NCBI GenBank assembly: GCA_020186115.1 | Contig: WSYJ01000163.1 | Location: forward strand, 124,001-188,000 | Origin: Histomonas meleagridis | Lineage: Eukaryota; Parabasalia; Tritrichomonadida; Dientamoebidae | Length of the DNA: 64,000 bases | Reading direction: 5' to 3' | Notes under the pieces: generated by a model | Seen by the model: the letters and a program-made list of their open reading frames with translations, nothing else | Told to the model about the DNA's origin: nothing | Databases searched by the model: none | Position numbers and translations under genes: made by a program | In this document: piece after piece, positions 51,333-61,433 of the stretch | How positions within the stretch are numbered: position 1 is the stretch's first letter | Layout of the letters: the number at the start of each line of letters is the position of its first letter

Positions 51333-51856
51333 TAAACCATTCAATTAATTTCATCGGTTTATGATAGAGTAATTTTTGAATAGTACGATAGATGAACGTT
51401 AAAGAAAAAAAATGCCAAAATGACTGTAAGATGCAAAGTTACGATTATAGTTTATGTCAAAAAATACGATCATAAAATTGGATAGTGATAATGTTGTTTT
51501 CTTAGAGTTTTGATCACAATGACTATTCGAACTGAATAAAGAGCGTACTATCAAATATTTTTTGTTTGAATAGTTTACTGATCGTTTTCCATGATCTCGA
51601 AAATTGATAAATATTATAAGTTAGTTAATAATTGTAAAAATTGAATCTATCGTTAATTCAAATATGGGGAAATACGATCAAAATCAATTCATTCTTTTAA
51701 CACTAATTTCCTGTCCATAAAAATTACATAAAAACAAGAAAAGTGACGATAGAACAGAAAGAAAACTATGTTGAGCGTTTAGTTGTTTTAAATATCAACA
51801 AACTAATATATAACTCACACATATCAAAATTATATAAAAAATTTGTATATGATCTT
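51333..51856. other. AT-rich intergenic region
   Basis: Contains no frame that I recognise. Short similarity to 25,500 (GTAAACCATTCA) near its left edge suggests remnants of the chromodomain-gene upstream region. Confidence 0.4.
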
Positions 51857-53025
51857 TTATTCAAACTCTTTTTCGGCCTGTTCATTTTGTTTTGTTTGAA
51901 TATAAGGATTTATATGAAATGTAGGTCCACCATCCGGCCATTTATACAAACCAAATAGCATTACATTATTTAAAGACTTCACTCTAGATAAAGCCACATA
52001 AAGTGATCCATGGGCGATAGCCTTTTCACCGATATCAATTGCACATTTTTCTAGTGTTTGACCTTGGCTTTTATGTGCAGTAACTGCCCATGATAACTTT
52101 ACAGGGAATTGATACATAAAAATTATTTTTCCATTATTAATTTGATACTCAGTTGATTTTGTTCTTGTTACCATTACTGGATTTTCATTGCTATCCTGAG
52201 TATCAAATCGAATAAATAGAACATCAAGTTGTTCATCATATCTATAGACATAACCTCTCGAACCATTTATTAAATGACGTTCAACATTAAGATTTTGAAG
52301 TAGCATGACTCTTGCACCATTAGAAATTATTAATTGAAATGGAATGATCGAATTATATTCTCTTTTTTTCATTGCTCCACATAAGATCCAAATTTCAGAT
52401 TTAGTAGCAGCACGTATATCTGTAATTGATAATTGTCTTCTTATAGCATCTTCTATTCCATCATTTGGATTACCAACATAAGAGTTTTGTTGACGAACGA
52501 AAAATTGTGCATCAATCTTTATTTTTTTGCAATTATAGATTTCGTTCCTCTTATCTAATTTTAACATGTTATACATTTGTGCATGTTGATTTGAAAATGT
52601 AATAACCATACCATTAGGATTATCACCACCAACGAAGAAATCTATTGCTTCGAGTAAATCATCGACTTTTCCGGGACAAAATCTCTTTTTAAGTTCTTTT
52701 TCTACTTCAGGATCTAGAGGTTCACCATCTTTATGCTGTCGGATATTTTCTAAAAGTTTTATAAATATTATCTCATCCTCTGATTGCCGCATTAGTGTTT
52801 TCAATTCCCATTGGATAAACCCAGTAATAATGTAGCAGATTTTGCTAATGAAATAAGTCTATTAATTCTAGTTGGAAGATTAAACTTCAAAAGTTGAGTA
52901 CGGAATGAAGAAATTGAATAACACAAAAAAGAAAAAAGAGAAGAAAGAGTAGGCTTTATTGCTATGTTGGTTAAATGATCGAAAATGAATCTGTTTATGG
53001 CGAAGAATTCATTGTAGAATTCCAT
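51857..53025 (-). pseudogene. Pif1-like helicase, C-terminal part with an unrelated or shifted N-terminus
   Basis: The 315-residue frame to 51,857 carries the end of a Pif1/SF1B helicase: LKTLMRQSEDEIIFIKLLENI, NGARVMLLQNLN, TAHKSQGQTLE (motif V) and YVALSRVKSLNNVMLFGL (motif VI). The Walker A and B part is missing. A separate frame, MEFYNEFFAINRF from 53,025, precedes it with TCACTTCACT 8 bp upstream and stops just before the helicase frame. Pif1 helicases unwind DNA in replication; such genes also ride on Helitrons and some virus-like elements. The Maverick-style initiator and position beside fragment 3 suggest it is Maverick cargo. Confidence 0.7.
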
Positions 53026-53032
53026 TTAGAGA

Positions 53033-53042
53033 AGTGAAGTGA
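53033..53042 (-). promoter_or_regulatory. TCACTTCACT initiator-like motif
   Basis: Minus-strand copy of the Maverick initiator 7 bp before the MEFYNEFF start codon. Confidence 0.5.
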
Positions 53043-53221
53043 TTATGAGGTTTTTCTGTGAGCATGAAATTTTTAACTCAAATATGATTATCCGACCATT
53101 GAGATGTCAAAGTTAAATTTAGTAAGAATTGATAATAATAATTAGGGGGTAAAAAAACATGATAAAAATAAAAAAAAAATTTGTAATTAATATAACATAA
53201 AAATAGAACATGAGTTGAGCT

Positions 53222-53291
53222 GGTTGTTATGATTTACTTCAAAATTTCCGGCCGCTTGCGGCCGGAAATTTTGAAGTAAATCATAACAACC
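53222..53291. repeat. 70-nt perfect palindrome with GC core
   Basis: Two 34-nt arms (starting GGTTGTTATGATTTACTTC) with core TTTCCGGCCGC-TT-GCGGCCGGAAA. Sequence is unrelated to the 93-nt palindrome but the design is alike: long AT arms, GC-rich core, tiny loop, and intergenic location in Maverick-related DNA. Confidence 0.93.
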
Positions 53292-53457
53292 CAGTGCGAA
53301 CCGAATGTTTTTAATTTCACAAAATTTTAATTTTTCTAATATAGTTAGTGCAAACTATTTTTCAAATTTTTATAGAATATAGAATCATTGTACATTTATT
53401 CATTCAAATGTGTCAGTTTTCGAACGTTAGAAAATATTAATGACATTAAGTTTTTAT

Positions 53458-53748
53458 TTATAAAACATTTTGAGATTGATCATTTTGATTTTGAGGCATT
53501 ATTGAGTTAGCATAATTTTGTAAAACATTTAATTTATTTACATAAGCATTATATTTATTAAAATCATCATTAAATATTTGATTTAATAATTCCATTTTAG
53601 ATATTTGATAAGCTTGATCTAATTGTTCAGGTGTTATATTTTGTAAAGGATTCTTTATAGTAGGATGATATTTTTCATCTATAAATTTATAAATTTGTTT
53701 TCTTAATAAATTATGATATTTATTATACACAGTTACGTGAATAATCAA
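53458..53748 (-). pseudogene. Truncated copy of the 23,963-type gene
   Basis: Codons from VTVYNKYHNLLRKQIYKF to SQNVL; the first 45 or so residues are missing. The C-terminal tail differs (SIMPQNQNDQSQ) from the copy 1 poly-Q tail. Confidence 0.8.
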
Positions 53749-53875
53749 AAAATAGAAATTGAATAAAAAATGATAAAATAAAATTCATTTTTTTTAATGT
53801 CATATAAAGAAAGGGGTATAAATAATGAATTAGCTACTTATCTCAATGTTCTTATATAATATTCAATTTTCATTA

Positions 53876-54074
53876 ATTTCCATATGGATTACAAAATAAA
53901 TTTGATGAAGATAAAAAGTTTGTTATGGAAGAAACTGGTGAAAATTATTATACTAGTGATTGTAAAAAAGCTGTTATCGAAATGATAGAAGATAAGAATG
54001 GTGAACAAAATACTATCAAAGATGCTATCGGTGCTTATATAAAAGAAGTTACTGGATACGGAGTGAATAATTAA
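53876..54074 (+). pseudogene. C-terminal piece of the large unknown Maverick gene
   Basis: About 65 codons (KFDEDKKFVMEETGENYYTS, then CKKAVIEMIEDKNGEQ) to TAA. Same pattern as the end of the 21,996-23,078 gene (TGESYYSTACKKVVTDLLED). Followed 30 bp later by the MIKISDF gene, as in copy 1. Confidence 0.75.
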
Positions 54075-54104
54075 ATAAAAAATTAAAATCATTATTATTT
54101 TTTT

Positions 54105-54626
54105 ATGATTAAAATAAGTGATTTCTCACCCCATGTAGGGAAGAATAATACTGAACATAATAGTTCTAGTGCTAATTGTAAAGTTATTATTAATAATAAC
54201 AATAGTGAAACACCAGCACATTATCCTGAAGTTAATGAAGAAACACCAAAAATAATTACAAGAGAAACTGAACTTAATATTGATAATGCAAGTGCTAAAT
54301 ATAAACATATAGCTTTAACATTAAGTGCGATATTAAAAACAAATAATATAAAATTAATAGCAAATTTAATTGATAATAGTGGAAAAATTATTATTAATGC
54401 TAATGATTTAATACAAGCTATAAGTTTAATTCTAGAAATTGATTTTAATCAAGTTAGATTAAGTTATGAAGATCCTGAACCTGGATGTTTAAAACATGTA
54501 AATCCAATTAAAAAAGTTAATTCAATTAAGATTAATGGATATGATTTTAATTCTCAATATAATAAAGAATATAACACATTAATGGATGAATTTAATATAT
54601 CATCAGAAAAAGTATTTATTTATTAA
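54105..54626 (+). CDS. Unknown Maverick protein (MIKISDF family), intact copy
   Basis: A 173-residue protein and the reference for its frameshifted relative in copy 1. N-terminal 50 residues are Asn/Ser-rich; the core has ASAKYKHIALTLSAILKTNN, LIANLIDNSGKIIINANDL, IEDF-like acidic turns and a conserved end NTLMDEFNISSEKVFIY. No recognised domain. TCATTATTATTTTTTT precedes the start. Confidence 0.75.
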   Translation: MIKISDFSPHVGKNNTEHNSSSANCKVIINNNNSETPAHYPEVNEETPKIITRETELNIDNASAKYKHIALTLSAILKTNNIKLIANLIDNSGKIIINANDLIQAISLILEIDFNQVRLSYEDPEPGCLKHVNPIKKVNSIKINGYDFNSQYNKEYNTLMDEFNISSEKVFIY

Positions 54627-54657
54627 AATTAATGAGATAATAAAATTGTTGTAATTT

Positions 54658-54801
54658 TTACATATCAATATTTTTAGGATCAAAGAATAATGCAACAACA
54701 ATAGCAGCTGGATCCTTATCTTCAATATTGTCACCAATTTGAGCAATAGAATAAACATGATCATTAATGATGAGAATAAAGTGTTCAATTATGATATGCA
54801 T
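54658..54801 (-). CDS. Short form of the TIR-proximal Maverick gene
   Basis: Forty-seven residues (MHIIIEHFILIIND, then DKDPAAIVVALFFDPKNIDM). Equivalent to the first third of the 34,564-35,035 protein, ending at TAA just after the conserved block. May be a truncated or a real short variant. Confidence 0.45.
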   Translation of the reverse strand: MHIIIEHFILIINDHVYSIAQIGDNIEDKDPAAIVVALFFDPKNIDM

Positions 54802-54865
54802 TCTCTATTTAGAATTTGGCGCAAATTTATTTATCAAATAATATGATTCGTCAAAATTAAGTTTA

Positions 54866-55235
54866 CCACTAAAAAAGATATTTGTTCGGCCGAAGATAAA
54901 TTGAATAAGATAAATGTTCGACCAAACATGATCGGTAACAATTCTTGTTGGTTATAGGAGGTTTTTGATAGGTTAATGCGAAAAGTGGTGTAAAAAGTAA
55001 ATTATCGTATCTATCAAAAAGTATCGCGTTCATTAAATTCTGAATGAGTAACCAAATTATCGAGTGAATTGTATGGATATACAAAAATGAATAATTTTTG
55101 ATTTTTGTAGCAAGCGGAGCGAGCTGATGGTGGAGTCTACGGCCTCCGGAGACCCCACCAGAAATTATCGATTTCGTGACGATCACGAGGACCTAAGGGT
55201 TATTGGAATCTTCACATCCGCATTATATACCTACC
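54866..55235. repeat. TIR of fragment 3
   Basis: Related to the copy 1 TIR (TGTTCGACCAAACATGATCGG, GTTGGTTATAGGAGGTTTTT, GCAAGCGGAGCGAGC), with a diverged GC part: the long hairpin is replaced by a shorter one around GGCCTCCGGAGACC. The final 18 bp are intact. Confidence 0.85.
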
Positions 55236-55496
55236 CAGATCAGATATCGTGCAGGTACCCATTTTCATGTTATTTATCGTCATATTGTTGACCTTATCCA
55301 TTAAATCCGAATTAATGATGGAAGGTTTTCCTATATTGAAATCATGGTGAAAAACATTATTCAATGAATTATTGCGAATCTTCCGAACAAATTTTTTGCA
55401 ATTGCTTGTTTCTTTTTCATTCTCAGATTTATTTTTTCTTTGTAAGATTAGCTGTATCACTTCTAGGACTTCTGGATCATATATTAATTCATCTTA
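55236..55496 (-). pseudogene. Coding fragment cut by Maverick fragment 3
   Basis: Minus-strand frame of about 85 codons (DELIYDPEVLEVIQLILQRK ... GTCTISDL) runs directly into the Maverick tip. A decayed relative lies at 12,300-12,440. Gene family not recognised. With 16,785-16,917 this is the second case in the window of a Maverick tip inside coding sequence. Confidence 0.5.
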
Positions 55497-55726
55497 AACT
55501 CAGATTTTATGAAACAATTAATTATACATATTAGATCGAAACTAATCAGTACTCTTTTTGATTTTTGGTCAAAAAGCATTGTAACATTTGATGGCGATTT
55601 GTTAGACACATATGTAGAGGGCAATTTTTTTACGAGCAATTGTCCACGCCCTTTAAAACTAGCTAAATCGAGATTAGTAAATAGAAAGAATTATTCTGGA
55701 AATCGTGTTGTTATACGATGATTTTT

Positions 55727-57000
55727 TTATAATAAATTTGAGAATTTTTCATCATATTTTTGAATACATATATGTATTTCGTCTAAGGTTTCTCTTATAT
55801 CTTTATTTCGATGTGCATTTGAAAAATATTTTTCAGACTTTGCTACATATCCTTCATATGAATAGTCTTCTGTTTTTTTTTTGTTAGTCTGTTTAAAGTT
55901 AATACATATATCACTTGGAATTTCTGGTTCTTTAATGCGTTGCCATCGTAATGGAATATCAGACAATTTGATTAATGGGAAACAATTATCTTTAATTCTT
56001 TCTAACATTAAATGACGACATGGAATCCCATATATTGATTTAATAATGCAACAATTATCACTATATTGAATATTAAAATATCCTTTTGTTTTGATTGTTT
56101 CATACTTGGAAAGAATAATATTTAAAGGTAAAGTACCAACAGAAGATTATTCTTCATTTGTCATTAAATCTTCAGGAACTGAGACGGGTTTTTCATTAAT
56201 AGAAGTTAAACATAATCTTTCTGCACGGATAAAAATCGCTCTTATTACATTTGCTAATGTTTCAACTTTATGTTCAAGTAATAATATTAATAAACCAAAA
56301 AATCCTTCGACTCAGTTAGATGTGTCATTATCTCTATGTCCATAATCTAAAATAATGCTTGGAAGTTAATGTTCAGTTTGTTATAATTATATTATTTAAT
56401 ATATTAGAAGCTGAATTATCTCTCCCTTTTTCAAAAATAAATTCATTACAAGCATGTCAAAAATTCTTCTTCTGATATAATGTGTTTTTTCATTTTTTTG
56501 AATAAAATATAAATTTTTTTAGATACAGATTGTTTAATGTTTTATTCCTAAGTGAATATAGCAGTTAATAATATGAGATGAAGGCCAAACCTTTTTGATT
56601 GCTTGAATTTGACTCGGATTGCGATCACAGACAAAGCAATTAATTTCTCCTACAATACCTATCACATAATTAATAAATTGTCCAAAAACATACTTTTGTC
56701 TATTTTCAATGCTAAAAGCCAATAATTGGTTTTTCCCATTTTCATATTCTACTATCATAACTAATATTTATAAACCGTAATAATTTGTACATGATTTGTA
56801 ATCTTCAATGCACACATCATTTAAATATGATTTCTTGCAAACACGATAATGTAACATGTGACATCCACAAAATTTGTTGTTTTTATCTCTCAAAATCTCG
56901 TGCGACCAGTTATTCCAACTTTGAATTTTATATAAAAATGGATCCATCTCGCACATTTTTTGTGTGTTTAAAATAGGTCTGCGAATTTCGTATAATATAG
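55727..57000 (-). pseudogene. MULE-type transposase remnant with SWIM finger
   Basis: From the N-terminal side: DPFLYKIQSWNNWSHEILRD; then FVCDRNPSQIQAIKKVWP and HIINCYIHLG, the second-Asp block of MULE transposases; and near the end CCIIKSIYGIPCRHLM, a CxCx-CxH-like SWIM zinc finger, followed by LERIKDNCFPLIKLSDIPLR. Several stops and shifts. Its 5' end is interrupted by a mariner-type end at 57,001. Confidence 0.75.
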
Positions 57001-57610
57001 GGGGTCCAAAAAGTTCTGACCCCACCCCCTTTTTTCGATGAATAAAAGATATATATCATTTTAATTAACTTTTATTTATGGTAGTACTCTCCATGATTCT
57101 TAATCACCCATCCAAGTCATTTTATCCATGCTTTAAACACCATTTGAAGCTTATCGAAAGTGACACCGTCGAATATGCGTATAATTTCATTTTCTAAATC
57201 TTCTTCTCCACACCCTTTAGGTTTTCCTTTGCCATTCCAAAGAACCAAAAATCACATGGACTTAGATCTGGTGAATAAAATGGGTGAGGAATTCTATTAA
57301 TTTTTTCTTTATTTAATTTTTGAGCAACAAGTGATCCATTATGTATAGGACAGTTATCCATATGAATCTTTATATTTTTTGAAAATGGTTGTTTCTTGTC
57401 ATGATCAACATTTTCGTGAAATTGTGGTATTATATAATCAATAAAATATTGCTGATTAAATTTGTAATGGTACTCTCCAAGCAAAAGGGAAAATTTGAAT
57501 ACCTTCCTCTCAAAAAGTGGAAATGCCTTTCAATTATGCGTGATTTTTTGAATAGCATTGAAAAATTCCCTTCCAAAATATTTTTGTGGGAAAATATTCC
57601 TTCTCAAATT
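57001..57610 (-). pseudogene. Mariner (DD34D) transposase remnant with one TIR
   Basis: Contains HMDNCPIHNG (second Asp) and SPDLSPCDFWFFG with third Asp 34 residues later, the mariner signature. A frame change near 57,225 separates these from the C-terminal IIRIFDGVTFDKLQMVFKAW. One end is seen at about 57,000 after TA: GGGGGTCCAAAAAGTTCTGA, a mariner-like TIR. The other end is missing. It inserted into the MULE remnant. Confidence 0.8.
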
Positions 57611-57639
57611 TGATTTCTATGTTCTACATTTTTTTGACA

Positions 57640-60470
57640 TATAAATTTCTGAAAATTTATAAAATGTCACCAAATAGATTTTTGTTTAAAAACAACATAA
57701 AGAATAATAAATAAACATGAATTAACTATAGCATTCATTAATGAACATGAGTAGGTATATATACAAACACAAATGAATTTGAATTAACATAAGTAAACAT
57801 GGAGAATCATGAGTGAATAAGCTACAAGATATAATGAATCAAATGAAATAACAATATTATTTGAATTCATTTAAAGTAATTTTCGATTCAATACTGTATA
57901 AAGTTTATTCAAACTAAGTGTCCTTACTTTATTGTGAATAAAAAGAATAATTAGAATCCCTTACTATTATTCGAATGAAATACAACACGAAAAATCGCAT
58001 GGTTTTTAACATATATGAACATAATACAATATGAGATAAAATATTTTGGAGAAATTGACATCGCTGATTTTGGAATTATAATTTCATGTAATAATATTCT
58101 ATAAAATAAGTTATTCTATTGTAATAAAGAGAATTAGGTATTTCAACATTTATTATATGGCTGTGTTCATAAAAACAAGATTTTTTAATAACATTTGTAT
58201 ATAAAATTATAATTTTATTAGTGTATTTTATTCCTTTAATCATTTATAATAATGTTAACATGTTAATAAATATCTATAAAGCTCCATTTACGATTCCATA
58301 ATCGCAAAAGACTAGTTTTTACAAACAATTTTTGGTAATACTAAAAATTTTCCTTGAGAAATAATATATTATTCCAAGATTATTCAAATATAAATATCAT
58401 ATAATAAGTATTATGCAAATCTCTAGCTATTCTCTTTAATATATATCATCCGGCACATAAACACATATAACACTCATACCACATGCAAGGAGAAAACACA
58501 TAATTAAAATGAATAAGCATAAATAAACTTAATTTAACAAGATAAAAAAAGAATGGAATATATTAATTTTTTTGATAAGCATGAAATAGCATCATCAAAA
58601 AAAAAAAAAAAATGAATAAAGTTGAGATAACATAAAGAACCGGAAAAAAAGTTAACATAGGATAACATTGAAAAACACTTAATATACATGTCCATTAACA
58701 AATATAACATAGCATGAATTAAATTAATAAATATGAGTATATATGATTTTTAAATATGTATATTATATTAATTTGTTTATTATAATAAATTATGACTTCT
58801 CTACCTTAATTTAGTCTCTCTCTTATGATTTAAATAATGAAATTTTTTTCAAATATTCTAAGTTATCTTGATCTATCAATGAACAAAATGTATAAATTTA
58901 ATATAATTATATGAATTATTATGATACCTAACTTAAAAAAAAATTCTTTATATTATGCATAAGAAATAGTAGTAACTTGAAATGTAATAAAAGTAATTGT
59001 ACTTAATGAATTTGATATAAAATATATAAGAGAGCGTAGATTTCATTCATTATTATAGAGAGGAAACTATAAAATATTTAAAAATGATTTTTTCGGAAAA
59101 TTATATTTATGCTACAATTATATAAATTGTAAATTACAATTATTTTTTGGATCATAATTCGTGAAATCACCTATAAAAATCTTTAATAATGTTATATTTC
59201 AATGGATATATATATATAAGTGATTTATAATTACAAAGAAGACTTTTAAGATCTAAAATGAAAATGTTTTCATGTTGAACTATTTCAAGATTAATATACA
59301 GTTTATTAATGATTATTAATTATAACTATGATTAAAAAATGAACTAATTGTGATCATATCAAAAAATGATCGATAAATTCATATTTCCCATAAAATCAAT
59401 TAGCATAATGACAATAACTTTATACACTTATTTTCTTGGTAACTTTGAAAATATTATAAGATATACATTCATGTACATATGAGACTTTGAATAAGTTGAA
59501 TCCCCGTGTTTTTGGTAATATTTGAACAAAGATTATTATCGAATTAAAATTATATCAATTTTTGTCATTAAAAATTATATATTTCATTGAATTTATATTT
59601 CAAAAAATATTCTAACATTTTTTGAAAATAGAATGAATTATTTCACTATTTTTTTCATACAAAAATGAAAAATTTACGAGATAATAATATTATCGCTCAT
59701 ATCTGAATGTGTGTAATGGTTAATTCTTCAAAAAAAATGTTCACTTTTTGAATAAATGTTTGGAATTAACTGCTTTTTACGCAGAATTTTCTGTATAAAT
59801 ATTGAATTATCATTCAATAATTGAATGAACATCATTTTACCGAAAAATTATTATATTTTTTTTTCAAGATTGCAATATATTTGGTTGTACAAAATTCGAG
59901 TGATAAAATATGTATACATTACTAAACATGAGAAATGTGATTGAAATCCGAAATTAGAAAAATTTATAAATTTAATTATCCCTAAAAAATCCAATTTTTA
60001 ATGTATATAATAATATTTTATCGAAGTTTTTAACATATGTCAAGTTTATTAATGAGCTATATTAATGAATTTATTTGATTTTTAAAAATTGATATGATTT
60101 TTTTGACATCAAATTAATGTAAAAAATTAATAGGACTAAAGTGTATATAATACATTAAGGTTTATCACAATATAGGATCGATTAATTACGATTTTTTCCA
60201 AAAATTAAATTTTCGAAATTTCGAAATTTGTAACAAAAAATTTAAACAAAACCAAATCTAAACAATATAACAAGATATGTTATCAAATAAAGATAATATA
60301 TACATATTTTTCAAAAATTAAATTTTCGAAATTTCGAAATTTGTGACATAAATTTTCACGAATCGATATTTAAATAACATAATAAAATATTATTTATATT
60401 TCTTTCCTCAATTTTCTAAAAAATAAAAAATGATCATAACAATCGAAGATATGAATTTTTACTTATTCCA
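57640..60470. other. AT-rich DNA without recognised genes
   Basis: Very AT-rich, no ORF of substance. Contains A/T tracts and a direct repeat of about 35 bp at 60,196-60,232 and 60,308-60,344 (AAAAATTAAATTTTCGAAAT and TTCGAAATTTGT), each holding two CGAAATTTCG palindromes. Confidence 0.5.
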
Positions 60471-60650
60471 ACTCTTCTTCTTCTCCATCGCAATCAATTA
60501 CTTTTGTAAACTTTGTGTCTGCAATTAATTGAACGGCGGCCCTAAACATTTGATCCTTATTGTGAATAACATTCCATCTCCACATGAACTCTGATATATG
60601 TTCATTGACTTTATTTTCTGGGATTTATTCATATCTTTTATTAATTTTTT

Positions 60651-61433
60651 TTAGTTCCCTCCAAAGTCTTTTACTGTCATTTGAGTAAGCGCTGTAGTTC
60701 CAGGATCAACAAAATTACATGATTGATTAACAGTTTCATGCTCGTAATCATTGTCATCATCAAGAAAGTCATACGCTTTCCAGCAATCAGAAATTATTTT
60801 TGTTTCAGGTAATATATGATTACGAATCTCTTCTTCTAATGTTTCTCTTGTTCGATCAGGTACAACAAGACAAAAGGATTGTCTATCTTCCACACAAATT
60901 CCCCCAAAGATCCACACTTGATTTAAACATCGTCCAACATTATATTTTTTTCGGCACATTAAAGTTTCATCAATTTGAACAGTTTTATCAGGACCGCCAA
61001 CAACAAGACCTTCTAAGAGTAAGACGTGTGCATCACATGCATTTCGAGATAAAGTAGAATAATAAGTTACTGTGTTTCTGCTCACTCCTACTTCTCTCGC
61101 AGTATCTTTACATGAATATTTATATACCCAACAATATAATAAATAAAAAATCTTAGAAAGTGGTATTTTTTTTTTTTTTTAAATACTTCCATATAAAATA
61201 CTTTTTGATTTGTGGCATCTTGGGCATATCCATTTGTATCCAAATCCTTTTGAAGAATCTCTGTAGATCTGCATATCGAAATTACATTTTTCACACATCA
61301 TTTGATTATAAATAACTCCATTCTGTAATGCAAATTGAATAGCTGCGTCTTCATTCGTAAAAAGCCAAAAATAAGAGAGAGTATTATCGATGATAAACGG
61401 GAAAGATAATTGTTGAGGCTGATTGTAATCCAT
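60651..61433 (-). pseudogene. Merlin/IS1016-like (ISXO2-type) transposase remnant
   Basis: N-terminal part from ATG at 61,433 has a zinc-binding region (CEKCNFDMQIYRDSSKGFGY, then KWICPRCHKSKS). A 15-nt T-run (A on the coding strand) at 61,167-61,181 ends this frame. The next frame has SCKDTAREVGVSRNTVTYYS (HTH), VQIDETLM (first Asp), QVWIFGGICVEDRQSF and IISDCWKAYDFL (second Asp). It stops after DPGTTALTQM, before the expected final acidic residue. Typical of the eukaryotic Merlin superfamily. Confidence 0.8.

Larger units (their letters stand above)
53458..55235. mobile_element. Maverick fragment 3, rearranged
   Basis: Contains, left to right: the end of the 23,963-type gene (minus), the C-terminus of the large unknown gene (plus), the MIKISDF gene (plus), a short TIR-proximal gene (minus) and a complete right tip ending CCGCATTATATACCTACC, identical in reverse to the left tip of copy 1. 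The ATPase gene and most of the large gene are missing between. Left border is uncertain and might extend to 51,857. Confidence 0.8.
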
